Part shown: one piece after another, positions 33,214-41,969 of the stretch
Position numbering within the stretch: position 1 is the first letter of the stretch
Layout of the letters: every line of letters starts with the position of its first letter
DNA from: Candidatus Metaruminococcus caecorum
GTDB lineage: Bacteria > Bacillota > Clostridia > Oscillospirales > Ruminococcaceae
DNA length: 54,503 nt
Assembly (NCBI GenBank): GCA_904420045.1
Contig: CAJFTY010000011.1
Location: 1 to 54,503 of the forward strand
Reading direction: 5' to 3'
Program-made: the position numbers and the translations under genes
Notes under the pieces: model-generated
Seen by the model: only the letters and a program-made list of their open reading frames with translations
Told to the model about the DNA's origin: nothing
Databases searched by the model: none

Positions 33214-34890
33214 CTAGTTTTCGGATTTTTGTCCGGCGCGCAGCATTTCCTCCGCGTTTTGCAGCATCAAGTCGGTAATCTGATCTGTGCCCATAATTCG
33301 GGCCAGCTCCTGCTTTCTGCCATCGAAATCCAGCTGGGTCACCCGGGTGAAGGTTCGGTCCCCCTCCACAGATTTTGCGATCAAAAAATGAGTGTCCGAC
33401 AGGGCTGCGATCTGAGCGGAATGGGTCACGCACAGAATCTGCCGGTTTTTCGCCGCCTGGCTCAGCTTGAGGCCGATCTTCTGGGCCGCCCGTCCGCTGA
33501 CTCCTGTGTCGATTTCGTCAAAAATCAGAGTGGGGATCTCGTCCTTGTCGGCCAACGTATTTTTAATGGCCAGCATAATCCGGGAAAGCTCGCCCCCCGA
33601 GGCGATTTTGGCAATGGGTTTGGGAGGCTCCCCAGGGTTTGTGGAGATTAAAAATTCCAGCTTGTCGATTCCCTTGTCATACGCCGGGATCCGTTCAAAC
33701 CGGACTCCTAACTTTACGCCGGGCATGTCCAAGAATTTCACCTCTTCCCGGACACTGTCTACAAACCGCCGGGCGGCCTGCTGCCGCAGGGAGGAAAGCT
33801 CTTCCGCCAAAGCGGTCACGTGCTCCTGGCTGCAGGCGAGCCGGGTTTGAAGCCGGGCGATTTCCTCGTCTGCCCCTTCCATTTTATCCAGTTCCTCCCG
33901 GGCCTGTTCGCCGAAGACGATCACATCCTGGACGGTTGGGCCGTATTTGCGCTTTAAACGGTATAGCTCGTCCAATCGGGATTCGATGTCGTCCAGTTCC
34001 CGGGGGTCAAAGTCCAGGCCTTGAAAGCTGTCGCCCACCTGGGAGGCAATCTCCTGAAGCTCGATGCTGATATCCGCCATCCGGTCAGAGGCGTCTTTTA
34101 AATCCTCGTAAAACCCGCTGGCATAGCTGAGCGCCCCGCTGGCGGAGTTCACCAAATCCACCGCGCCGTCGGATTCCTGGGAGCCGTAAAAGCACTGGTA
34201 CGCCTCTCCAAGGCTCTCCATAATCTTGGAGGCGTTGCTCACCGCTTTTTTCCGGCTTTCCAGCTCCTCCTCTTCCCCTTCCTGAAGTTGGGCGGCCTCG
34301 ATTTCATTTACCTGATAGCGAAGCAGATCCATCTTCTGGGCCTTTTGAGCCTCGTCCATGTTTAAGCGGTCCAGCTCCCGGCGAAGGGAAAGCAGCTTCT
34401 GATATTCTTCCTGGTAAGCGGCTAATGGCGCCGACAACTCCCCGTAGTTGTCCAGAAGGTCGATGTGCCGTTCGGGCGTCATCAGGATCTGGTTGTCATG
34501 CTGGCCATGGATGTTCATGAGTAGCCCTCCCAGCTCCCGCAAAGCGGAAGCCGTTACCGGCCGGGCGCACACCCTGGCAGAACTTTTGCCATCAGCGGTG
34601 ATTTCCCGCTGGATAATCAGCTCGCCGTTTTCCGCCTCCAGTCCAAGTTCGCTGAGCTTTTGCAGGACCTTGTCCGATAAGTCGCCAAACACCGCGCTGA
34701 CCACTGCCTTTTTTTCCCCGGTGCGGACAATTTCTTTGGAAACCCGCTGTCCCAGCACTGAGTTGATGGCGTCGATGACAATGGATTTTCCCGCGCCGGT
34801 CTCTCCTGTAAAAACGTTCAGGCCTTTTGTAAACTCAATATACGCCTGCTCAATTACCGCCAGGTGGTTGATATAAAGTCCTGTGAGCAT
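33214..34890 (-). CDS. recN: DNA repair protein RecN
   Basis: SMC-like ATPase that acts early at double-strand breaks. 558 residues. Walker A is GETGAGKSIVIDAINSVLG near residue 30, long coiled-coil arms fill the middle, and the C-terminal part holds the signature ASGGELSRIMLAIK and Walker B TLIFDEIDTGVSG. The start follows GCGGAGGTGAAC. It ends the minus-strand operon that begins at yqhY; in Bacillus recN is followed by spoIVB and spo0A, but here the T-box tyrS unit follows directly. Confidence 0.97.
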   Translation of the reverse strand: MLTGLYINHLAVIEQAYIEFTKGLNVFTGETGAGKSIVIDAINSVLGQRVSKEIVRTGEKKAVVSAVFGDLSDKVLQKLSELGLEAENGELIIQREITADGKSSARVCARPVTASALRELGGLLMNIHGQHDNQILMTPERHIDLLDNYGELSAPLAAYQEEYQKLLSLRRELDRLNMDEAQKAQKMDLLRYQVNEIEAAQLQEGEEEELESRKKAVSNASKIMESLGEAYQCFYGSQESDGAVDLVNSASGALSYASGFYEDLKDASDRMADISIELQEIASQVGDSFQGLDFDPRELDDIESRLDELYRLKRKYGPTVQDVIVFGEQAREELDKMEGADEEIARLQTRLACSQEHVTALAEELSSLRQQAARRFVDSVREEVKFLDMPGVKLGVRFERIPAYDKGIDKLEFLISTNPGEPPKPIAKIASGGELSRIMLAIKNTLADKDEIPTLIFDEIDTGVSGRAAQKIGLKLSQAAKNRQILCVTHSAQIAALSDTHFLIAKSVEGDRTFTRVTQLDFDGRKQELARIMGTDQITDLMLQNAEEMLRAGQKSEN

Positions 34891-34926
34891 GTTGGGTTCA
34901 CCTCCGCTAGAGCGCCAATCTAAACG

Positions 34927-35382
34927 CTATCTTCCAATAAACGCGTGGAGCCGGGCGGCAAATTCCTTCGCGTCCTTTTCGGTGCGCATGAGGATAAAAA
35001 TCGTGTCGTCCCCGGCCAATGTACCTACCAGGGTATCCCATTCCATGCCGTCGATGGCGGCGCAGGCCGCCTGGGCCATTCCCACGTTGCACTTGACAAC
35101 TACAGTGTTCCCCGCATAATCAATGGTCAGGATGGAATCGGATAAAATAGAAACGTATTTGTCCCGCAGGGATTTATTTTCCTGTTTTCCAGGAGCTGTG
35201 TAACGGTAGTTTCCGTCCGGAGAAAGGGCTTTTATCAGCCTGAGTTCCTTAATATCTCTGGAGACAGTCGCCTGCGTCACGTTAAACTGACTTTCCCGCA
35301 GAGCCTTTAAAAGCTCCTCTTGGGTATCAATTTCCCGTTTGCTGATTAGCTCCAATATTTTCGCGTGGCGTTTGGCCTTCAT
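34927..35382 (-). CDS. argR: Arginine repressor ArgR
   Basis: 151-residue arginine-dependent regulator (AhrC/ArgR) of arginine metabolism. The N-terminal winged helix-turn-helix (about 1-65) contains TQATVSRDIKELRLIK. The C-terminal oligomerisation and arginine-binding half has GTLAGDDTIFILMRT, where the two Asp bind the arginine guanidinium. AGGAGG lies 9 nt before the ATG. Its start overlaps the nadK stop by 4 bp and recN follows after 36 bp, as in many Firmicutes. No ARG box was recognised nearby. Confidence 0.96.
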   Translation of the reverse strand: MKAKRHAKILELISKREIDTQEELLKALRESQFNVTQATVSRDIKELRLIKALSPDGNYRYTAPGKQENKSLRDKYVSILSDSILTIDYAGNTVVVKCNVGMAQAACAAIDGMEWDTLVGTLAGDDTIFILMRTEKDAKEFAARLHAFIGR

Positions 35383-36278
35383 GAACGGTCTACCTCCTGG
35401 TTCTGAGAAATGGCATAGCTTCTTCCCAAAAACTTTTGATTGATGATCTCGTAAAATTCACGGCCGTTTAGATTTAACAGCGTGGCTGACACCTGGCTCT
35501 TTTGTATGGTCAGCTCGTCGTTTGGCCCCAGGGGAATCGCCTGCTCCCCGTCAATGGTGATAAAGATTTCCCGGTCGTCCTCCGGGCCGTCAAACCGTGG
35601 CCGGATCTGCAAAGTCTTGTCCCCGGAAAAAATCACCGTCCTTGCCACTAGTGAATGGGGACAGATGGGCGTCATAGCGATGCTGTCCAAAGACGGCTCA
35701 ATCATCGGCCCTCCGGCGGACAGGGCGTACGCCGTACTCCCCGTAGGGGTGGATACAATGATTCCATCCGCCCGGTAGGAACCCACTGTCTTGCCGCAGC
35801 ATAGCACATCCAGATCAATGATCCTGGACAAGCTCCCCTTAGAGACCACCGCATCGTTTAAAGCCAGATAGCAGGTGGTTTTGGTCTGGGTGCGGTGAAT
35901 GATCTCCAGCATCATCCTGCGGTCTGCCGTCGCCTCCCGGGTGAGTAGCCGGCCCAACAGGTCCAGTTCGTTGTATTCGAGACCCGCCATGAATCCCAGC
36001 CGCCCCAGATTAATGCCCAGCACCGGTTTAGCCAGTACCGCCGCATGCTTGGTGGAATGGAGAATCGTGCCATCCCCGCCGATAGCAATTACACAGTCGC
36101 ATCCGCGGAGAAGATCTTCAAAATCCCCGTACCGCACGGGAACATCCGGGGGAATCGATTGCTGATAGCGGCTGTCCAGCGCGGCTTGAGCGCCCAGGTC
36201 GCGGAGCCGGCGGGCTACGGCACAGACACATTCCACCGCATGCTTTTTATCCACATTGGGCATCACCAGTACATTCAT
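35379..36278 (-). CDS. nadK: NAD kinase
   Basis: Makes NADP+ from NAD+ with ATP or polyphosphate. 299 residues. The family motif GGDGT (AIGGDGTILHS) is near residue 70, followed by NLGRLGFMAG and PTGSTAYALSAGGP. A conserved sugar-binding region IDGEQAIPLG lies near the C-terminus. GGGAGG lies upstream of the ATG. It lies between tlyA and argR in the Firmicute repair operon and overlaps argR by 4 bp, implying translational coupling. Confidence 0.96.
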   Translation of the reverse strand: MNVLVMPNVDKKHAVECVCAVARRLRDLGAQAALDSRYQQSIPPDVPVRYGDFEDLLRGCDCVIAIGGDGTILHSTKHAAVLAKPVLGINLGRLGFMAGLEYNELDLLGRLLTREATADRRMMLEIIHRTQTKTTCYLALNDAVVSKGSLSRIIDLDVLCCGKTVGSYRADGIIVSTPTGSTAYALSAGGPMIEPSLDSIAMTPICPHSLVARTVIFSGDKTLQIRPRFDGPEDDREIFITIDGEQAIPLGPNDELTIQKSQVSATLLNLNGREFYEIINQKFLGRSYAISQNQEVDRS

Positions 36279-36310
36279 AGGGCTAAATCCTCCCGGAAAT
36301 ATTGTAAAGC

Positions 36311-37132
36311 TTATAGCCTTTCCATATAATTCAGCTCCTGATGGGAGCGCGCAACCAATTCTATGGCGTCCTGCTGGGAAAAGGCGGTGGCCTGATCGCT
36401 CTTTTCTACATAAAACAGGTACTCAATGTTCCCTTCCGGCCCCTTGATGGGGGAAAAATCCATATCCAGCACGCAAAAGCCATTTTCTCCGCAAAAAGAC
36501 AGGATTTTTTCCAGCACCTCCAGGTGGATGGCCGGATCGCGAACCACGCCTTTTTTGCCCACCTTGCCTTTTCCGGCCTCAAACTGAGGTTTGACAAGTA
36601 AAAGCGCTTTCCCCTGCGGTTTCAGCAAGGTGTAAAGCACTGGTAAAATCAAGGTCAGCGAGATAAACGACACGTCCACCGAGGCAAAATCACAGAGGTC
36701 GGGAATCTGCTCTCCGGTCACATAGCGAAAATTTGTGCGTTCCAGATTCACTACCCGGGAATCGTTTCGCAGCTTCCAGGCCAATTGCCCGTATCCCACA
36801 TCAATGGCATAGACCTTCTGCGCCCCATTTTGCAACATGCAGTCGGTAAAGCCGCCGGTGGAAGCTCCGATGTCCATACAGATGTAGCTGTTTAAGGCAA
36901 GGCTGTGCTTCTTGACCATTTTTTCAAGCTTCAAGCCGCCCCGGCTCACATACTGAAGCTGCCTTCCCTTGATTTCAATGACGGCATTGGGTTTAATTGT
37001 TTGGCCAGCCTTGTCGGCGCGCTCCCCGTCTACGAGCACCATCCCGGACATAATCAACGCCTTTGCCTTTTCCCGGCTTTCACAGAGCCCCTGCTCCACC
37101 AAAGCGATGTCAAGCCTGTTTTTTTCTTTCAC
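36311..37132 (-). CDS. tlyA: TlyA-family rRNA 2'-O-methyltransferase
   Basis: 273 residues. The N-terminal S4 RNA-binding domain has RLDIALVEQGLCESREKAKALIMSG. The C-terminal FtsJ-like methyltransferase has DIGASTGGFTDCML as SAM motif I. TlyA proteins methylate 16S and 23S rRNA cytidines and have sometimes been called hemolysins. The start is GTG (37132) with AGGAG 11 nt upstream. It overlaps the 3' end of dxs by 23 bp. Order dxs-tlyA-nadK-argR-recN is conserved. Confidence 0.94.
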   Translation of the reverse strand: MKEKNRLDIALVEQGLCESREKAKALIMSGMVLVDGERADKAGQTIKPNAVIEIKGRQLQYVSRGGLKLEKMVKKHSLALNSYICMDIGASTGGFTDCMLQNGAQKVYAIDVGYGQLAWKLRNDSRVVNLERTNFRYVTGEQIPDLCDFASVDVSFISLTLILPVLYTLLKPQGKALLLVKPQFEAGKGKVGKKGVVRDPAIHLEVLEKILSFCGENGFCVLDMDFSPIKGPEGNIEYLFYVEKSDQATAFSQQDAIELVARSHQELNYMERL

Positions 37133-39017
37133 TTTGTTCGATCTCCTGTACTATCGTTTGAACCATCCCCTCAGCGGAAAGTCCCAGCTTTTCCAGCGCC
37201 CGGTCGATGGGCGCCTGGGGAACAAACTGATTTTCAATGGCGCGCAGGATCAGTTTTCCGCAAAATCCCTGCCGAAGCAGAGCGGTTTCAAAATGTTCCC
37301 CCGCGCCGCCGCTGCGGATTCCCTCTTCAAAAAAGAACACGGTGCGATACCGAGCAGCTAGTCGGATCGCCTCCTCCGGCAAGGGGGATACCTGGGTGAG
37401 CTTTAAAATTGCCGGATTCATCCCTTTTCGCTGAAGCTGCTGGCGGGCTGACAACGCCTGGTCAAACAGCCGGCCATATGTGACGATCAGACATTCGTCG
37501 GATCCTTCAGAAAAATAGTAAGGCTCAAACTCTTTGGAAAGAGGCAAAAAGCCGCCGCTTTCCTTGCCTCTAGGATAGCGTACCGCAGCGATGCCCTGGG
37601 TGTCGTACACCGCTTTTTTCAGACATAGGCGGAGTTCCGCGTAATCAGACGGAGAGTAGATGGTCACGCCGGGAATCATGGATAAAAAGGCCACGTCAAA
37701 AATCCCCTGATGGGTTTCCCCGTCGTCGCCTACGATCCCCGCCCGGTCAACGCCCAGCACAATGTGCTGGCCTTCAATGGCCGCGTCGTGAATAATCTGG
37801 TCAAACGCCCGCTGTAAAAAGGTGGAATACACCGCAAACACCGGGATCATCCCCTGGCGGGACAGACCGCATGCAAACGTCAGCGCGTGCTGTTCCGCAA
37901 TGCCGACATCAAAAAAACGGTCCCGATGGGCGGAAGAAAAAAACTGAAGGCCGGTTCCATATTTCATGGCGGCGGTAATGGCGCAGATCCGTTCGTCCTC
38001 GTCCGCCATTTTGTTTAAGGCGATGCCGAATACATTGGAAAAACAGCTGGTGACCTCTTGGCCGGAGTTCCCGCTTGCGGCGTCAAACTTGGGCACGCCG
38101 TGGTAAGCGCCTGGGTTTTCCTCTGCAAAGGAATACCCCTTGCCTTTGATGGTGTCCACTTGGATGAATACCGGCTGGTCGGCTTTTTTTGCCCGGTTTA
38201 ACACATTGACAAGTTCTTCAAGGTTGTGGCCGTCCACTGGACCCAGATACATAAAACCAAAGTCCTCAAAAAAGGTGCTGTGATACAAAAGGTGTTTTAT
38301 GGCGGTCTTGGAGTATAACAGCGTCCCTTTCAGGCGTTTGCCGATCAGCGGTGTTTTATCCAGGATTTTTTCCACCCGGGATTTCAGCCGCAGATACCGG
38401 GGTTTGCTCCGCATAGAGGCCAGATACCGCGCAAAAGCTCCTACGTTTTTGGAGATGGACATTTCATTGTGATTTAAAATGACAATCAAATTTTTGGAAG
38501 CATCCGCATTGTTCAGAGCCTCGTATACCATGCCGCCGGTAAACGCGCCATCCCCCACCACTGCGATGGTGTAATTATCCTCTCCCTGAATTTTTGAGGC
38601 GATGGACAATCCCAGCGCCGCTGACAGCGAAGTGGAACTGTGCCCGGATATAAACGCGTCATGCGGATTTTCACTGGGCCGGCAGAAACCGGAAATCCCG
38701 CCTTCCTGACGCAGAGTGTCAAATTGGTCCTTTCGGCCGGTAATCAGTTTATGGACATAGCTTTGATGCCCCACGTCCCAGACAATCTTGTCCCGGGGCG
38801 AGTCGAAAATGCGATGCAGCGCAACGGTCAGTTCCACCACGCCCAAACTGGATGCCAGGTGTCCGCCGGTCTGCGAAACCGAATGAACCAGAAACGAACG
38901 AACTTCGTCACAATATTTTAAAAGCTCGTCGGAATTGAGCTGTTTTAAGTCGTCAGGTGAATGTACGCTGTCTAATAGCGCGTATTTTTTTTTATCCACG
39001 CAGAAGATCCTTTCCAT
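37110..39017 (-). CDS. dxs: 1-deoxy-D-xylulose-5-phosphate synthase
   Basis: First enzyme of the MEP isoprenoid pathway; condenses pyruvate and glyceraldehyde 3-phosphate using thiamine diphosphate. 635 residues. N-terminal HQSYVHKLITGR; TPP/Mg motif GDGAFTGGMVYEALNNA; then LNHNEMSIS where most enzymes have LNDNEMSI (His for Asp). A transketolase-like central domain with DRAGIVGDDGETHQG follows, then the C-terminal domain. GGAG lies 7 nt before the ATG. The operon neighbour ispA makes the downstream prenyl diphosphate, so isoprenoid genes cluster here. Confidence 0.97.
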   Translation of the reverse strand: MERIFCVDKKKYALLDSVHSPDDLKQLNSDELLKYCDEVRSFLVHSVSQTGGHLASSLGVVELTVALHRIFDSPRDKIVWDVGHQSYVHKLITGRKDQFDTLRQEGGISGFCRPSENPHDAFISGHSSTSLSAALGLSIASKIQGEDNYTIAVVGDGAFTGGMVYEALNNADASKNLIVILNHNEMSISKNVGAFARYLASMRSKPRYLRLKSRVEKILDKTPLIGKRLKGTLLYSKTAIKHLLYHSTFFEDFGFMYLGPVDGHNLEELVNVLNRAKKADQPVFIQVDTIKGKGYSFAEENPGAYHGVPKFDAASGNSGQEVTSCFSNVFGIALNKMADEDERICAITAAMKYGTGLQFFSSAHRDRFFDVGIAEQHALTFACGLSRQGMIPVFAVYSTFLQRAFDQIIHDAAIEGQHIVLGVDRAGIVGDDGETHQGIFDVAFLSMIPGVTIYSPSDYAELRLCLKKAVYDTQGIAAVRYPRGKESGGFLPLSKEFEPYYFSEGSDECLIVTYGRLFDQALSARQQLQRKGMNPAILKLTQVSPLPEEAIRLAARYRTVFFFEEGIRSGGAGEHFETALLRQGFCGKLILRAIENQFVPQAPIDRALEKLGLSAEGMVQTIVQEIEQSERKKQA

Positions 39018-39047
39018 CCAATTCTCCGCAATTCCTCCGTTCGGGCA

Positions 39048-39515
39048 TTACGAGACGGGAATGATCATAGCGATCAGGATTCCCAAAAGCGCGCCGCCCA
39101 AAACCTCCAGCGGCGTATGGCCTAAAAATTCCTTGAGCGGTTTTCCCTCGATGTTGTTGTCCTCGTTGTCATCTGAATTCTGAATTTCCACAATCTGATT
39201 AATTACCTTGGCTTGCTCGCCGGCTGCCCGGCGCACGCCCATGGCATCATACATGACAACAGCTGCCAATACAAACGCGACGGCAAACTCCGGCGAAGAC
39301 AATCCGCAGCCAGGCGCTCTGGATATGGCGATTACAAGGCTCACCACGGTGGCGGTGTGTGCGCTGGGCATACCGCCTGCTCCCACCATCCGCTCCAGGT
39401 TGAGCTTTTTTTGCTTGATAAATGTCAGCAGGGTTTTTAATACCTGCGCAGACAGCCAGGAAATCAACGCAACCGTTAGCACATAGTTGTGCAGAAGATC
39501 GCCTAATCTACCCAT
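39048..39515 (-). CDS. Divergent PAP2-family (DUF212, YuiD-like) membrane protein
   Basis: 155-residue integral membrane protein with about four helices and the motif GAGGMPSAHTATV, as in the DUF212 group of divergent PAP2 phosphatases. The polar loop near EIQNSDDNEDNN is probably cytoplasmic. Substrate unknown; a lipid or polyprenyl phosphate would fit the neighbours dxs and ispA. GGAGGATAGGA before the chosen ATG decides the start against an in-frame ATG at 39554. It lies between ispA (36 bp) and dxs (30 bp) and is not present in the Bacillus version of this operon. Confidence 0.87.
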   Translation of the reverse strand: MGRLGDLLHNYVLTVALISWLSAQVLKTLLTFIKQKKLNLERMVGAGGMPSAHTATVVSLVIAISRAPGCGLSSPEFAVAFVLAAVVMYDAMGVRRAAGEQAKVINQIVEIQNSDDNEDNNIEGKPLKEFLGHTPLEVLGGALLGILIAMIIPVS

Positions 39516-39550
39516 TCCTATCCTCCAAACTTTTTCTGCCTTGAGGGACG

Positions 39551-40438
39551 TCAAAAATTCCGGTTTAAAAGCTGTTCGGTCAACCTGAGCAAAAAATCGT
39601 GATCGGGAATTTTTTGCAGGCTTTTCGCCGCGCGCTCTGTGTAAACAGCGGCGGTGTTTTTGGCCTTTTCCATGCCCAGCAGGGTAATATAGGTGGTTTT
39701 TTGATTTTGAGCATCGCTTCCCACCGGTTTTCCCAGAACCTGCTGATCCCCTGTTACGTCTAAAATATCGTCGATAATCTGAAACGCGAGGCCCAGGTAC
39801 AGCCCAAATTCCCCTGCCTCATCCATCAATTCGGCATCCGCGCCCGCCGCTGCGGCGCCCATTTCGCAGGCCGCCTGAATCAGCGCGCTAGTTTTCAGGC
39901 TGTGCAGCTGCCGGAGCACCGGCTCCGCCACCGGTGTTCCCTCGTGTTCCAGATCAATGACCTGTCCGCCGATCATTCCCCGAACGCCCGCCCGCCGGGA
40001 TAAAATTCCCGCCGCAGCCAGCGCGGCCGCGGGAGCAGCTTGATGGGAGAAAGGCGCGTCTGCAATCGCCTGAAACGCCATGGTGAAAAGGCCGTCGCCG
40101 GCCAGCAGGGCGTTTGCCTCCCCAAACTGGATATGGCAAGAGGGCTTGCCCCTGCGCAGATCATCGTCATCCATACAGGGCAGGTCATCGTGAATCAGGG
40201 AGTAGCAGTGGATCATCTCCACTGCGCAGGCGAAGGGAACAGCGTGCCGCACTTCCCCGCCCAGCGCCCGGCAGAACTCCAGTGTGAGCACCGGCCGCAG
40301 GCGTTTGCCTCCTGCGGTAAGACTGTACTGCATCGCGTCAAAAATGCTTTGCAGAAGCGGATCTGAATTTTGAAAATAAGAGGTAAGCTCTCGGTTAATC
40401 AGCTCGATATCCTCGTTCATTCTGACTTCATAGGTCAT
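39551..40438 (-). CDS. ispA: Polyprenyl diphosphate synthase (farnesyl diphosphate synthase type)
   Basis: Makes farnesyl diphosphate from IPP and DMAPP. 295 residues. The first Asp-rich motif is in DDLPCMDDDDLRRGKPSCH and the second in FQIIDDILD. AGGKRLRPVL and a GG motif are present. Its ATG overlaps the xseB stop by 4 bp. In this operon type the gene is named ispA; chain length cannot be proved from sequence alone, though C15 is usual. Confidence 0.95.
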   Translation of the reverse strand: MTYEVRMNEDIELINRELTSYFQNSDPLLQSIFDAMQYSLTAGGKRLRPVLTLEFCRALGGEVRHAVPFACAVEMIHCYSLIHDDLPCMDDDDLRRGKPSCHIQFGEANALLAGDGLFTMAFQAIADAPFSHQAAPAAALAAAGILSRRAGVRGMIGGQVIDLEHEGTPVAEPVLRQLHSLKTSALIQAACEMGAAAAGADAELMDEAGEFGLYLGLAFQIIDDILDVTGDQQVLGKPVGSDAQNQKTTYITLLGMEKAKNTAAVYTERAAKSLQKIPDHDFLLRLTEQLLNRNF

Positions 40439-40656
40439 TGGCTTTGTTCTCCGTCCTTTGATGCCGCCGGAGATTCGGCGGACAGGGTCTCAATTTTCAG
40501 CTTGGCATGGTCAAGTTCCCGCTGGCAATAAGCGGTCAGCTTGACGCCCTGTTCGTACAGGGCCAGGGACTCTTCCAGCTTTAACTGCCCTTTTTCCATT
40601 TTGGAAACAATTTTTTCCAATTGAACAAGGGCTTTTTCAAACGTCATTTCTTCCAT
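40435..40656 (-). CDS. xseB: Exodeoxyribonuclease VII small subunit
   Basis: 73-residue helical protein; binds several copies per XseA in exonuclease VII, which degrades single-stranded DNA. The core EKALVQLEKIVSKMEKGQL and LEESLALYEQG are family signatures. A C-terminal Ser/Ala tail follows. It lies 74 bp after xseA and overlaps ispA by 4 bp. Confidence 0.95.
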   Translation of the reverse strand: MEEMTFEKALVQLEKIVSKMEKGQLKLEESLALYEQGVKLTAYCQRELDHAKLKIETLSAESPAASKDGEQSQ

Positions 40657-40730
40657 TTAAACGACATCCTTTCACGCGGGCGATTCCCGGAGCTGACCGG
40701 TGAGCTGCGGTCTAGGTTTTCATTTTCTTT

Positions 40731-41969
40731 CTATGATTCAATATTCCCATTCTGACTGGCAGAATCCCTGTTCACCGATTCCACCCGGCTTGTCACCGAC
40801 GCGTCCTTAACACGAGTGATGAGAACGGCGCCCGGCTTTATTCCCCGAGCATTTTTTAAAATGGAGCCGTCTTCCCGGTACGTGATGGAATATCCCCGGG
40901 CGATGGTGTTTAAAGGGCTCAGCGTTTCCAGGGATGACACCGCGTGGGAAAACCGCTGTGTAAGAAGCGCCATGCCGCTGAGCTGAAATTGTACAAGCCG
41001 CTTGTACAGCCCGGCAAGGAGTTCTTCTCTGGTTTTTATAAAGCTTTCTGGAGAATAGGCCGACAGGCGGGCGCCCAGCTGTTGAATGTGCTTTTCTCCC
41101 TGATTCAACTGCCCTAAAATATTATTATACAACAAATTTTTTCGATTGTCGATATACTGGCGGATCTGCCGCAGATCAGGAACCGCCAACTCCGCCGCCG
41201 CAGAAGGCGTAGGCGCACGCAGATCCGCCACAAAATCGCAGATGGTGTAGTCGGTTTCATGCCCCACCGCGGAGATCACCGGCACCGGGCAGTCATAAAT
41301 TGCCTTGGCCAGATTTTCATCGTTAAAGGCCCAAAGATCCTCCAATGAACCTCCGCCGCGGCCGATAATCAACGTGTCCAGAGAAAGCGTCTGTGCCAGC
41401 TTGACCGCGCGGCACAGGTTGGGAGCCGCTCCCGCTCCCTGCACCAGACAGTCGATCACCACCACATGGGCCAGCGGATATCTCCGTCCAATGATGTTGA
41501 GGATATCCTGAACCGCCGCGCCGGATTTTGCTGTGATGACGCCAATCCGTTTGGGCAGGTTGGGGATGGGCTTCTTGTGCTCCGGGGCAAAGTACCCCTC
41601 TTTCGCCAATTTTTCCTTGAGCTGTTCGTAGGCGATATGCAGCGCACCCACTCCGTCCGGCTGCATATCCTCCGCAATAATCTGAAAAATGCCGTCGCGC
41701 TCAAACACGTTGATGTTCCCGAACAGGATGACCTTCATGCCGTTTTGGGGCTTAAACTTGATCCGCCACTTGCTGCCCTTGAACATCACCGCCTTGATGG
41801 CGCACGTTTCATCCTTTAAGGTAAAATACAGATGCCCCAGCTTTGGGTGGTCCAAAAAATTCGAGATCTCCCCTTTGACAAAAATTCCCCGGAGATTTTC
41901 GTCGTTTAGGCACATCTGTTTTAAATATCCATTGATATCCGAAACGCTTAAAAATCCGTACGCATCCAC
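40731..41969 (-). CDS. xseA: Exodeoxyribonuclease VII large subunit
   Basis: 412 residues. The N-terminal OB fold has GYLKQMCLNDENLRGIFVKGEISNF, and the C-terminal catalytic part has GVITAKSGAAVQDILNI, LIIGRGGGSLEDLW and VISAVGHETDYT. The start is GTG at 41969 (VDAYGFLSVSDI), with AAGGAGGA 9 nt upstream. The frame is open further upstream to 42257, but that stretch is an out-of-frame shadow of the TsaD-like gene, with low-complexity Arg/Pro/Gly residues. The true start overlaps the TsaD-like stop by 22 bp. Confidence 0.96.
   Translation of the reverse strand: MDAYGFLSVSDINGYLKQMCLNDENLRGIFVKGEISNFLDHPKLGHLYFTLKDETCAIKAVMFKGSKWRIKFKPQNGMKVILFGNINVFERDGIFQIIAEDMQPDGVGALHIAYEQLKEKLAKEGYFAPEHKKPIPNLPKRIGVITAKSGAAVQDILNIIGRRYPLAHVVVIDCLVQGAGAAPNLCRAVKLAQTLSLDTLIIGRGGGSLEDLWAFNDENLAKAIYDCPVPVISAVGHETDYTICDFVADLRAPTPSAAAELAVPDLRQIRQYIDNRKNLLYNNILGQLNQGEKHIQQLGARLSAYSPESFIKTREELLAGLYKRLVQFQLSGMALLTQRFSHAVSSLETLSPLNTIARGYSITYREDGSILKNARGIKPGAVLITRVKDASVTSRVESVNRDSASQNGNIES

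Noticed and set aside
38490-38520. Asp to His change in Dxs LNHNEMSIS as a loss of function
   Set aside because: All other Dxs motifs are intact and I recall related clostridial enzymes with LNHNE, so it is probably normal variation.
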